A stretch of 64,000 nt of DNA from contig MHZT01000051.1 of the NCBI GenBank assembly GCA_001828855.1, forward strand, positions 124,001 to 188,000. Reading direction: 5' to 3'. A model generated the notes under the pieces. It was not told the origin of the DNA. It was given only the letters and a program-made list of their open reading frames with translations, and ran no database searches. Source of the DNA: Rhodobacterales bacterium RIFCSPHIGHO2_02_FULL_62_130 (GTDB taxonomy: Bacteria; Pseudomonadota; Alphaproteobacteria; Rhodobacterales; Rhodobacteraceae). This document shows, piece after piece, positions 33,130 to 40,470 of this stretch (positions are counted from its first letter, which is position 1; each line of letters opens with the position of its first letter). Position numbers and translations under genes: made by a program.

Positions 33130-33591
33130 TCAGTGCTTTCTTGGGCAGTCGTCCAGACCATCGTCCGGCGTCGAAAGGGAGGAGATGACCGAGGACAGAC
33201 CGATCAGCAGGGCAGCACGCCCCGACGGATCAAGGCCCGACAGCGCCTCGTCATATACCGCATTGGCGGTGGATTTCAGTTGGTCGCGCAGGGCGCGGGT
33301 CTTGTCGGTGGCCACGATGACGCGCACGCGGCGGTCATCGGGGTCAGGTTCACGCGTGACCCAACCCGCCTGTTCCATCCGGTCGACAAGGCGCGAGACG
33401 GAAATCGGTTCAATCTCAAGCCGGTCGGCAAGGCGGGCCTGCGAGACGCGGGTTTCGCGCAGCACATGCACCAGAAGCCGCCATTGTGCCGAGGACAGGC
33501 CGAAATGCGCGGCGCGTTCCTCGAACCGCTTTCGCAGCAGGCGGGCGGCGTCATGCAACAGCAGGCCAAGCTGATCAGGTGGGGTGTTCAT
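33130..33591 (-). CDS. MarR-family transcriptional regulator
   Basis: 153-residue winged-helix repressor: FGLSSAQWRLLVHVLRETRVSQARLADRLEIEPISVSRLVDRMEQAGWVTREPDPDDRRVRVIVATDKTRAL includes the recognition helix and the wing with the D(P)DDRR signature. It is the first gene of a marR-emrA-emrB operon, so it most likely represses the pump and is released by a transported compound. A palindrome lies 16 bp upstream of its start. Confidence 0.9.
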   Translation of the reverse strand: MNTPPDQLGLLLHDAARLLRKRFEERAAHFGLSSAQWRLLVHVLRETRVSQARLADRLEIEPISVSRLVDRMEQAGWVTREPDPDDRRVRVIVATDKTRALRDQLKSTANAVYDEALSGLDPSGRAALLIGLSSVISSLSTPDDGLDDCPRKH

Positions 33592-33606
33592 AAGCGAGCA
33601 ATATGA

Positions 33607-33618
33607 TAAGCAGGCTTA
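33607..33618 (-). promoter_or_regulatory. Candidate MarR operator
   Basis: Palindrome TAAGC-AG-GCTTA just upstream of the marR start, in an AT-rich patch (AATATGATAAGC..CTTAGTAATC). Autorepression through such a site is usual for marR-emr operons. The assignment rests on position and symmetry only. Confidence 0.5.
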
Positions 33619-33666
33619 GTAATCAATCGCAAAGCAGGGCCAAGCCAATCTTTGACTGCATGGCTG

Positions 33667-34572
33667 TTATGCGCGTTGCAGCTTCACCGGCTCGGACCGG
33701 CCCAGTTTCAGGAAATGCGCGATATAGGGTTTGGCGACATCATCTTCGCGCGTGGCGGCGTAAAGGCGTTTGGTGATGGTGCCATCGCCCAAGGGGCGGG
33801 TGATATAGTCGGCATTGGATTTCACATCATGCAGCACCCAGTCGGGCAGCACGGCCACACCGCGATTCGATCCGACCAGCATCAGAATCACCGCTGTCAG
33901 TTCCACGGGGCGCTGGGCGCGGGGTTCCACCTTGGCGGGGGTCAGCAATTCGGTGAACACGTCCAGCTTATCGCGGCCCACAGGATAGGTGATCAGGGTC
34001 TGGTCGCGGAAATCTTCGGCCTCGATGGCAGCTTTCTCGGCCAGCGGGTTCTTGGCCGAGGCGATGAACATCGGGTGGTAATCGAACAGGGCGTTATAGG
34101 CGATGCCGGGGAGGGGTTCGGGGTTGGACGAGATCACCAGATCGACCTCTTCGCGCAGCAGGGCGGGAAAGCTGTCAAAGGCCAGCCCTGCGCGGATGTC
34201 GACGTCGACCTCGGGCCAAGCGTGGCGGAACAGTTCCAGCACTGGGAAAAGCCAGTCAAAACAGGCATGACACTGGATGGCGATGTGCAGCCGGCCCGTC
34301 TTTCCCGATTGCAGCGCGCGGAATTCCTCTTCCAGCGCGGTGATTTCGGGCAGTATCTTTTCCGCCGCCCGCAGCATCCGTATTCCCGCCGCAGACAGTT
34401 TCATCGGTTTGGACCGGCGCACGAACAACTCCATCCCGACCTGATCCTCAAGCCCCGCGACCTGATGGCTTAGCGCCGATTGCGTCATGTTCATCATGTC
34501 GGCAGCACGGGCCAACCCGCCCGCCTGATGGATCGCGCGGATGGTGCGAAGGTGGCGGAGTTCGATATACAT
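33667..34572 (-). CDS. metR: LysR-family methionine-metabolism regulator MetR
   Basis: 301-residue LysR regulator starting MYIELRHLRTIRAIHQAGG. The N-terminal HTH is ARAADMMNMTQSALSHQVAGLEDQVGMELFVRRSKPMKLSAAG, followed by the linker and the substrate-binding fold. The residues IQCHACFDWLFPVLELFRHAWPEVDVDI are characteristic of MetR, which senses homocysteine. The frame stays open far upstream to 35775, but that part is antisense to metF. It is divergent from metF, with a MetR-type box between. Confidence 0.93.
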   Translation of the reverse strand: MYIELRHLRTIRAIHQAGGLARAADMMNMTQSALSHQVAGLEDQVGMELFVRRSKPMKLSAAGIRMLRAAEKILPEITALEEEFRALQSGKTGRLHIAIQCHACFDWLFPVLELFRHAWPEVDVDIRAGLAFDSFPALLREEVDLVISSNPEPLPGIAYNALFDYHPMFIASAKNPLAEKAAIEAEDFRDQTLITYPVGRDKLDVFTELLTPAKVEPRAQRPVELTAVILMLVGSNRGVAVLPDWVLHDVKSNADYITRPLGDGTITKRLYAATREDDVAKPYIAHFLKLGRSEPVKLQRA

Positions 34573-34603
34573 GCTGCGAACCTCATGTTCATCTTGAAAA
34601 CTA

Positions 34604-34616
34604 TGAATTGGATTCA
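34604..34616. promoter_or_regulatory. MetR-binding box between metR and metF
   Basis: TGAA-TTGGA-TTCA is an exact match to the known MetR consensus TGAA-N5-TTCA. It lies in the 90-bp gap between divergent metR and metF, 47 bp upstream of the metF start. A half-site-like GTTCATCTTGAA lies about 15 bp to the left. Confidence 0.75.
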
Positions 34617-34662
34617 ATTTATCGGCTCTGCGATAAGGGGGCAAGCAAAAGGAGCCTACCAA

Positions 34663-35529
34663 ATGTCCGCACCCCGTATCTCGTTCGAGTTCTTTCCCCC
34701 GCAATCGCTGGATGCATCCTTCCGGCTGTGGGAAACCGTGCAGGCACTGGCTCCGATGGCACCGAATTTCGTCTCGGTCACCTATGGGGCGGGCGGGACG
34801 ACGCGGAAGGTGACGCATGAGGCAGTCTCGGCGATCCACCGCAATTACGGGCTGAACGTGGCGGCGCACCTGACCTGCGTGGATGCCACCCGCGTGGAAA
34901 CGCTGGAAATCGCGGCTGCCTATGCCGAGGCTGGTGTGACCGAGATTGTCGCGCTGCGCGGCGATGCGCCGAAAGGGGCCACCCGTTTCACCCCGCATGC
35001 CGACGGCTTTGCCAATTCGGTAGAGCTGGTCGAGGCGCTGGCGAAAACCGGCAAGTTCAAGCTGCGCGTGGGCGCATACCCTGAACCCCACCCCGATGCC
35101 GCCGACAGCTTTGCCGATGTGGCATGGCTCAAGCGCAAGATTGACGCCGGTGCTACCAGCGCCATCACCCAGTTTTTCTTCGATGCCGATACGTTCTTCC
35201 GCTTTCGCGATGCCTGCGTGAAGGCCGGGATCGATGCCCCCATCATTCCGGGCATCCTGCCGATCCAAAGCTGGGATGGCGCGAAACGCTTTGCAGCGCG
35301 TTGCGGCACCAAGGTTCCGGTCAAGCTGGACGAGGCCTTTACCACCGCTGCCCGCGATGGCCGCGAGAACCTGCTGGCGCTGACCCAATGCACCAGCCTG
35401 TGCGACCGTCTGATTCAGGGCGGTGTGCAGGACCTGCACTTCTATACCCTTAACCGCCCCAACCTGACACGCGAAGTCGTGCGGGCCTTGGGCATCGCGC
35501 CGGAAGTGGCGCTGGAAAAGGTGGCGTGA
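34663..35529 (+). CDS. metF: 5,10-Methylenetetrahydrofolate reductase
   Basis: 288-residue flavoprotein that reduces 5,10-methylene-THF to 5-methyl-THF for methionine synthesis. It starts MSAPRISFEFFPPQSLDASF, with AAGGAG 9 bp upstream. Motifs: SFEFFPP (with the catalytic Glu), VSVTYGAGGTTR, HLTCVDATRVETLEIAAAYAEAGVTEIVALRGDAP, RVGAYPEPHPDA and TQFFFDADTFFRFRDAC. The length matches bacterial MetF. Control by MetR is supported by the box at 34604-34616. Confidence 0.96.
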   Translation: MSAPRISFEFFPPQSLDASFRLWETVQALAPMAPNFVSVTYGAGGTTRKVTHEAVSAIHRNYGLNVAAHLTCVDATRVETLEIAAAYAEAGVTEIVALRGDAPKGATRFTPHADGFANSVELVEALAKTGKFKLRVGAYPEPHPDAADSFADVAWLKRKIDAGATSAITQFFFDADTFFRFRDACVKAGIDAPIIPGILPIQSWDGAKRFAARCGTKVPVKLDEAFTTAARDGRENLLALTQCTSLCDRLIQGGVQDLHFYTLNRPNLTREVVRALGIAPEVALEKVA

Positions 35530-35575
35530 CCAAAACCTTGTCTCCCTGACGACTGTCTGATGGTCCCCACCTCTT

Positions 35576-35606
35576 GCGCGCCTTCCCCCACGGAAGGCGC
35601 GCTTTT
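35576..35606 (+). terminator. metF terminator
   Basis: 11-bp stem GCGCGCCTTCC / GGAAGGCGCGC with a CCAC loop, followed by TTTTTCTT. A textbook intrinsic terminator 47 bp after the metF stop. Confidence 0.92.
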
Positions 35607-35672
35607 TCTTGTGCGCTTTGCGGGCGCGCCCCGATCGGCTAAGGTCGGGCAAAACAGCAAAGGACGCATCCC

Positions 35673-36116
35673 GTGGCCAAGCCGATCTATGTTCTGAACG
35701 GACCCAACCTGAACCTGCTGGGCCTGCGCCAGCCGGAAATCTACGGCAAGGAAACGCTGGCGGATGTGGCGGCAAGCCTGTCGGATCTGGCCGATGATCT
35801 GGGCCTGTCGGTGCGCTGCCTGCAATCGAACCACGAAGGGCAGTTGATCGACTGGATTCACGAAGCGCGAACGGAAGGCGCGGGAATCATTATAAATCCG
35901 GGGGCTTACACGCATACATCGGTGGCGATTTTCGACGCGCTGAACGCCTTTGACGGGCCGGTGCTGGAGGTTCATATCTCGAATATCCACAAGCGCGAGG
36001 CGTTCCGGCATCATTCGTTTGTCTCGGCGCGGGCCGAAGGCGTGATCGCGGGGTTCGGCACGGAAGGCTATGTGTTGGCGCTGCGGCGGATGGCGAGCCT
36101 TTTGGGTAAACGCTGA
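35673..36116 (+). CDS. aroQ: 3-Dehydroquinate dehydratase, type II
   Basis: 147-residue dodecameric shikimate-pathway enzyme converting 3-dehydroquinate to 3-dehydroshikimate. The start is a GTG (AAAGGACGCATCCC-GTG). Motifs: [20 protein letters not shown] (catalytic Arg and Tyr loop), [35 protein letters not shown] and [17 protein letters not shown] (catalytic His). The gene is monocistronic; repeat copy 3 lies 20 bp past its stop. Confidence 0.96.
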   Translation: MAKPIYVLNGPNLNLLGLRQPEIYGKETLADVAASLSDLADDLGLSVRCLQSNHEGQLIDWIHEARTEGAGIIINPGAYTHTSVAIFDALNAFDGPVLEVHISNIHKREAFRHHSFVSARAEGVIAGFGTEGYVLALRRMASLLGKR

Positions 36117-36135
36117 GCCTTGGGGATGGGGCAGA

Positions 36136-36172
36136 GCCTCCGGCGGGGATATTTAAGCGAAGAGGATCGGGG
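36136..36172 (+). repeat. Dispersed 3'-end repeat, copy 3
   Basis: Begins GCCTCCGGCGGGGATATTT, then AAGCGAAGAGGATCGGGG. It lies 20 bp after the aroQ stop, in the sense of aroQ. It is open in the frame of the following ligase gene, so gene finders may absorb it into that protein (as SLRRGYLSEEDRG). Confidence 0.8.
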
Positions 36173-36203
36173 GAGCCGGTTTTCTTGGCATCCGTCTGCG
36201 CGG

Positions 36204-37349
36204 GTGTTTGATGGCGCGGGTGGGGAAGTGCTGCCGGTTGCTGCGTGCGAAGGCGGCGGGATTGCCGAGCGGCCTTCAGGGCTGGCGCTGGCGCGGGCTT
36301 TGGCAGCCGAGGGGCCGTTCCGGATCGGGGGAAGCGGCGCGATTTCCGCGGGCGATGTGCCGATGTTCGAGACGCTGACCTCGGGGTCAAGCGGCGCGGC
36401 GCGGCGGATCTGGCGGACGCAAGCGTCGTGGATTGCCAGTTTTGCGGTGAATGCGGGGCTGTTCGGGATCGGGCCGGGGGCCTGCGTGGCGGTACTGGGG
36501 CGGCTGGTTCATTCGCTGGCACTTTATGGTGCGCTGGAGGCAGTGCATCTGGGGGCCGAACTGCATCTGCTGGATGATCTGCGGCCGGATCGGCAGCGGG
36601 CGGCCTTGGCGGCGCGGCGGGTGGCGGTGCTATATGCAACACCCGCGCAGGTGCGGTTGCTGGTAGAGGCGGGCGGCACTGGCTTGCCCGATCTGCGCTT
36701 GATTCTGCTGGGCGGGTCCAAGCTGGATGATGCCTTGCGCGCGGCGGTGGCAGAGATGGCACCTATGGCCGATCTGCGCGAGTTTTACGGCGCGGCGGAG
36801 GCCAGTTTCATCACGTTGGCGGGGCCGGACAGTCCGCCCGCATCGGTTGGTGCGGCCTATCCGGGGGTTGAGATCGCGGTGCGCGATGCGGATGGGGCTG
36901 GGCTGGGCGAGATCTGGGTGCGCAGCCCCTATCTGTTTGTCAGTTATGCCGGAGAGGATCGCGGCTCGGCCCGATGGGATCAGGGTTGGCTTTCGGTGGG
37001 CGAGATTGGCCGGATTGAGGGCGGGCAGCTTTATCTGGCCGGGCGGGCGGGGCGCATGGTGACGGTGGCTGACCAGAACGTATTTCCCGAAGAGATTGAG
37101 GCGTTTCTGGCGGCCCAGACCGGCGTCACCCGCGTGGCTGTTCTGCCGCGCGCCGATGCATTGCGCGGTGTGGTTATGGTTGCGGTGGCGCAAGGTGATC
37201 CGGCCTGCGAGGCCGACCTGCTTGCGGCAGGGCGGCGGCAGTTCGGGCCGCTGAAAGCGCCGCGCGCGGTGATCTGGCGGCAGGATTGGCCGATGCTGGC
37301 CTCGGGCAAGACCGATCTGGCGGCTTTGGCCCGTGTGGTGGCGGGATGA
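36204..37349 (+). CDS. AMP-binding acyl-CoA ligase-like protein (YhfT-like)
   Basis: Adenylate-forming ligase with a shortened N-terminus. The phosphate loop is FETLTSGSSGAARRI. Further motifs are DLREFYGAAEASFITLAG (A5 region), GEIWVRSPYLFVSY, DQGWLSVGEIGRIEGGQLYLAGRAGRMVTVADQNVFPEEIEAFL (A7-A8, Asp and hinge) and the C-terminal LASGKTDLAAL with the A10 Lys. The frame is open from ATG 36120, but that start would run through repeat copy 3; I place the start at GTG 36204, with GTG 36228 also possible. It overlaps the thiolase start by 4 bp. An acyl-CoA ligase plus thiolase next to bioY recalls the yhfT-yhfS-bioY unit of Bacillus subtilis. The true substrate is unknown. Confidence 0.78.
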   Translation: MFDGAGGEVLPVAACEGGGIAERPSGLALARALAAEGPFRIGGSGAISAGDVPMFETLTSGSSGAARRIWRTQASWIASFAVNAGLFGIGPGACVAVLGRLVHSLALYGALEAVHLGAELHLLDDLRPDRQRAALAARRVAVLYATPAQVRLLVEAGGTGLPDLRLILLGGSKLDDALRAAVAEMAPMADLREFYGAAEASFITLAGPDSPPASVGAAYPGVEIAVRDADGAGLGEIWVRSPYLFVSYAGEDRGSARWDQGWLSVGEIGRIEGGQLYLAGRAGRMVTVADQNVFPEEIEAFLAAQTGVTRVAVLPRADALRGVVMVAVAQGDPACEADLLAAGRRQFGPLKAPRAVIWRQDWPMLASGKTDLAALARVVAG

Positions 37350-38425
37350 ACGCGATGATAATCGCGGCGCGGCGCACAGCGGTGGTGCCGCGTGGCGGTG
37401 CCTTTGCGCGGTTGTCGATTGAAGATCTGGCCGCCCCTGTCATTGCGGCGCTGTTGGCGGATGCCGGATTGGATGCCGTGGCGGTGGACGAGGTGATCGT
37501 CTCGAACGCTTTGGGCGCGGGTGGGAATCCTGCGCGGCGTGTGGCGCTGGCGGCTGGTCTGCCCGAACGGGTAGCGGGGCTGTCGCTGGATCGGCAATGC
37601 GCGGGGGGGTTGGATGCGGTGCTGCTGGCGCGGGCGTTGGTGGACAGCGGGGCAGCAAAGGTCGTGATTGCGGGCGGTGTGGAAAGCTATTCCCGCAGGC
37701 CACTGCGCTTTGCCACCGATCCGGATGGCGGGGCTGCGATTCCCTATGACCAGCCGCCCTTTACGCCTTGGCCGGATCGTGATCCCGATATGTCGCAGGC
37801 GGCAGAGGCTTTGGCGCTGCGGTTGCAGATATCGCGGGCGGAGCAGGACGCTTGGGCGGTGGACAGTCATCGCAAGGCAAAAGGGCTGCCCTTGGCCGAG
37901 ATTGTGCCGCTGGCAGGGCAGGCGCACGATGCCTTCGCGCGTGATCTGACGCCGGTGCTGGCAGCGCGGGCGAAACCGATTGCCGGGTCGATCACAGCGG
38001 CCAATGCCGCCGTTGCGGCGGATGCAGCAGCGTTTGTGGTGGTGGTGGCCGCTGACCTTGCGCGGGGACAGGGTTTGCGGATTGTCGGGGGCGCGACCTT
38101 GGGCGCCGATCCGGTCGAGCCGGGGCTGGCGCCGGTTCCGGCGATCCGGCAGGTGCTTGCGCGGGCGGGGATCGCGCCCTCCGATCTGGCGCGGGCCGAG
38201 GTGATGGAGGCCTATGCAGTGCAGGCGATGGCCTGCGTGCGTGCGGCGGGTCTGGACCCTGCGCGGATCAATCCCGAAGGCGGGGCTTTGGCCCGAGGCC
38301 ACCCGATCGGGGCCTCGGGCGCTCTTCTGGCGGTGCGCCTGTTCCACGGCTTGCAGCAAGGCTATGGCCTTGCTGCCATTGCCGCCGCCGGGGGCATTGG
38401 CACCGCGTTGCTGCTGCGGCGTTAG
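37346..38425 (+). CDS. Thiolase-family acetyl-CoA acyltransferase (YhfS-like)
   Basis: 359-residue thiolase starting MNAMIIAARRTAVVPRGGAF at the ATG overlapping the ligase stop. The nucleophilic Cys is C85 in LSLDRQCAGGLDAV; the second-half motifs MEAYAVQAMACVRAAG..INPEGGALARGHPIGASGALL carry the catalytic His and Gly-rich loop. It is shorter than typical PhaA/AtoB (about 390), mostly from shorter central loops. Its stop overlaps the bioY stop (TTAG at 38422-38425). Coupled translation with the ligase suggests joint action on one acyl-CoA. Confidence 0.85.
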   Translation: MNAMIIAARRTAVVPRGGAFARLSIEDLAAPVIAALLADAGLDAVAVDEVIVSNALGAGGNPARRVALAAGLPERVAGLSLDRQCAGGLDAVLLARALVDSGAAKVVIAGGVESYSRRPLRFATDPDGGAAIPYDQPPFTPWPDRDPDMSQAAEALALRLQISRAEQDAWAVDSHRKAKGLPLAEIVPLAGQAHDAFARDLTPVLAARAKPIAGSITAANAAVAADAAAFVVVVAADLARGQGLRIVGGATLGADPVEPGLAPVPAIRQVLARAGIAPSDLARAEVMEAYAVQAMACVRAAGLDPARINPEGGALARGHPIGASGALLAVRLFHGLQQGYGLAAIAAAGGIGTALLLRR

Positions 38426-38964
38426 GCGCGCGACAGCAGGGCTGCGGGGCGGGCGCGGGCGATGGCTTGGGTCACCAGACCGGCCAGAACCGCCTTGATC
38501 GTATCGCCGATCAGGTAGGGTGCGGCCAGAAGCGCCGCTTCGGGCAAGGTTTTCTCAAGCATGAAGGACATGCCGACCACGCCGATGGCATTCAGCAGCA
38601 AGATACCGCCCAGAATCGCGCCGACTGTCGCCGCCACGCCGACTTCGACCTTCCATGCCGAGGTGATCCAGCCCGTGACAAAAGCCGCAATCGGAAAGCC
38701 GATGATATAGCCGACAGTGGGCGAGGCCAGAACGGCAAAGCCGCCGCGACCGCCAGCCAGCAGCGGCAAACCGGCAATGGTCAGGAACAGGAACAGCAGC
38801 ACCGCAAGCGCCCCGTTGCGTGCCCCAAGCACCGTGCCGCACAGCATGATCCCCAGCGATTGCGCGGTGATCGGCACGCCGGTCGCCAGATCAATCTTGG
38901 GAACCAGCCCCAGCACCGCAATCAATGCCGCAAACAGGGCGATATGGGTAAGGTTCTTTTCCAT
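38422..38964 (-). CDS. bioY: Biotin transporter S-component BioY
   Basis: 180-residue membrane protein with six helices, the biotin-binding S component of an ECF transporter. Family signatures: GVPITAQSLGIMLCGTVLGARNGALAVLLFLFLTIAGLPLLAGGRGGFAVLASPTVGYIIGFPIAAFVTGWI and the later PYLIGDTIKAVLAGLV. The dedicated EcfT (BioN) and EcfA (BioM) genes lie upstream in the same direction, the bioMNY arrangement known from Rhodobacter capsulatus. Confidence 0.95.
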   Translation of the reverse strand: MEKNLTHIALFAALIAVLGLVPKIDLATGVPITAQSLGIMLCGTVLGARNGALAVLLFLFLTIAGLPLLAGGRGGFAVLASPTVGYIIGFPIAAFVTGWITSAWKVEVGVAATVGAILGGILLLNAIGVVGMSFMLEKTLPEAALLAAPYLIGDTIKAVLAGLVTQAIARARPAALLSRA

Positions 38965-38991
38965 GGCTTTCTCCTTGCCGTTTCAGCCCTA

Positions 38992-39591
38992 CTAGGCCGA
39001 ACCGCCCCGCGCGCGCAAGGCTTCTGCCACATGCTCGGCATCGTCCAGGGCCGCCAAGGTGGCGGGCATCAGCACCCGCCATCCGGCGCGGCGGGCCGAT
39101 CGCGCGCGCCAGCTTTGGCTGATTTGCTCGGCCCGGTCCTGCATCACCGGGATAAACCGGATCACCAGCGCCACCGCCAAGGCAAGTGTGCGCGGTGACA
39201 GGCCAAAGGCCGACAGCGGGCGGGCCAGACGTTCCAGCACGGTGATCATGTCGGAAAGCCGCGTGGTCATGGTGACGAAATTGGCCAGCGTCACGGCGGT
39301 CAGCATCCGCAGGATCACCACCGCCCCTCCGGACAGATCGCGCGACCACAGGTGCCACAGCGCCACGATCAGCACGAAGGGCCACAGCGGGCGCAGGTGG
39401 CGCAGGGCTGTCTTGGCAAAGATCGCGCCACCCGACAGCATCAGCAGAACGGCAGCGAGTGCGGCAGTGGCCAAGGGCAGGGGGCTGTTCAGGGCGAAAA
39501 GCCCTATGGTTGCCCCGCAAAGTGCGGTCAGCTTGACCGCCGCAGGCAGCCCGTGCGCCCATGTCTTAACCGGAGAGGTCAGTGTCAGCAT
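38992..39591 (-). CDS. bioN: ECF transporter transmembrane protein BioN (EcfT)
   Basis: 199-residue membrane coupling protein starting MLTLTSPVKTWAHGLPAAVKL at 39591, overlapping the bioM end by 26 bp. It has four to five helices and the EcfT coupling motifs with Ala-Arg-Gly cores: SWRARSARRAGWRVLMPATLAAL and AEHVAEALRARGG. In the bioMNY system it links the BioM ATPase to BioY. Confidence 0.92.
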   Translation of the reverse strand: MLTLTSPVKTWAHGLPAAVKLTALCGATIGLFALNSPLPLATAALAAVLLMLSGGAIFAKTALRHLRPLWPFVLIVALWHLWSRDLSGGAVVILRMLTAVTLANFVTMTTRLSDMITVLERLARPLSAFGLSPRTLALAVALVIRFIPVMQDRAEQISQSWRARSARRAGWRVLMPATLAALDDAEHVAEALRARGGSA

Positions 39592-40336
39592 CACGCTCCC
39601 CCAACTCGGCCATGCGGGCGGTGAAACCGGCCAGAACCGCAGCGGCCTGACCATCCGCCACAACGCGCCCGCCCTCGATCCAGATCACGCGGTCACAGCC
39701 GGAAACGGCTGCGGGATCATGGCTTATCGTGACCAGACGTTGCGGCAGCGCGGTTAGGCGTCGTGACAGGCGGGCCTGCGTCGGCAGGTCCAGTCCGGCA
39801 AATGGCTCATCCAGCAGGATGGTTTGCGGCTGCATCAGCAGCACCGCCAACAGGCACAGGTAATGGCGCTGGCCTTGGGACAGCGTATGCGTGGCCGCGC
39901 CCTCCCAATGCCTGCGGCCCTCGGCGGCCAGCAGGTCGCGCACCTTGGCGCGCGCGGCGGGTTCACTCAGGCCGATCTGGCGCAGGCCAAAGCCCAGTTC
40001 CTCGCCCACGGTCGGGAACAGGATCTGGTGGTCGGGGTTCTGGAACAGGATGCCCATACGGGCCAGCATCGCCTTGCGGTCGCGCGACGGGTCCAATCCG
40101 TCAACCCGAACCGTGCCGGACGAAGGCGCGATCAGCCCCGCCATCAGCCGCAGCAGCGTCGATTTCCCTGAACCATTGCGCCCGATGATGCCAATGCGCG
40201 GCTCGGTCAAATGCAGCGAGATCTCCGACAGGATCACCTTTCCGGCCACGGAATACCCCGCGCCGGTCAGCCTGATCCCCGTCTCGCCTACCCCTGCCAT
40301 CATCGCCCGCCAGCTTGTCCAATAGGGCAGGCTCAT
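39566..40336 (-). CDS. bioM: ECF transporter ATP-binding protein BioM (EcfA)
   Basis: ABC ATPase of about 256 residues. Walker A is IGIIGRNGSGKSTLLRLMAGL; Q-loop GILFQNPDHQILFPTVGEELGFGLRQIGL; signature HTLSQGQRHYLCLLAVLLM; Walker B TILLDEPFAGLDLPTQ; switch His TISHDP. I start at MSLPYW (40336); an ATG pair at 40300/40303 (MMAGVGETG) is a good alternative. An ATG at 40471 in frame would read through repeat copy 4 and is rejected. First gene of bioMNY. Confidence 0.92.
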   Translation of the reverse strand: MSLPYWTSWRAMMAGVGETGIRLTGAGYSVAGKVILSEISLHLTEPRIGIIGRNGSGKSTLLRLMAGLIAPSSGTVRVDGLDPSRDRKAMLARMGILFQNPDHQILFPTVGEELGFGLRQIGLSEPAARAKVRDLLAAEGRRHWEGAATHTLSQGQRHYLCLLAVLLMQPQTILLDEPFAGLDLPTQARLSRRLTALPQRLVTISHDPAAVSGCDRVIWIEGGRVVADGQAAAVLAGFTARMAELGERDADTDLSG

Positions 40337-40390
40337 ACCCTTAGCCCCCCTGAAAGCCAATCCGGCAAAAGAAAAAGAGGGCCGAAGCCC

Positions 40391-40424
40391 CCTTGATCCT
40401 CTTTGCACAAATATCCCACGGGGG
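40391..40424 (-). repeat. Dispersed 3'-end repeat, copy 4 (minus sense)
   Basis: In the minus sense it reads CCCCCGTGGGATATTTG followed by TGCAAAGAGGATCAAGG. It shares ATATTTGTGCAAAGAGGAT with copy 2. It lies about 47 bp past the gabT stop, in the sense of gabT, and upstream of bioM. Confidence 0.75.
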
Positions 40425-40439
40425 AGCGGCCTTGGCCGC

Positions 40440-40460
40440 GCGGGGGTGTGAAACCCCCGC
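40440..40460 (-). terminator. gabT terminator hairpin
   Basis: Perfect 8-bp stem GCGGGGGT / ACCCCCGC with a GTGAA loop, 11 bp past the gabT stop. There is no long U-tract; repeat copy 4 follows directly. Confidence 0.65.
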
Positions 40461-40470
40461 CTTTTTGCCA

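Noticed and set aside
34573-35775. N-terminal extension of the MetR frame
   Set aside because: It would run antisense through metF and aroQ; the LysR domain starts cleanly at 34572.
36120-36203. Start of the AMP-ligase at ATG 36120
   Set aside because: Those codons translate repeat copy 3, which occurs at other non-coding sites.
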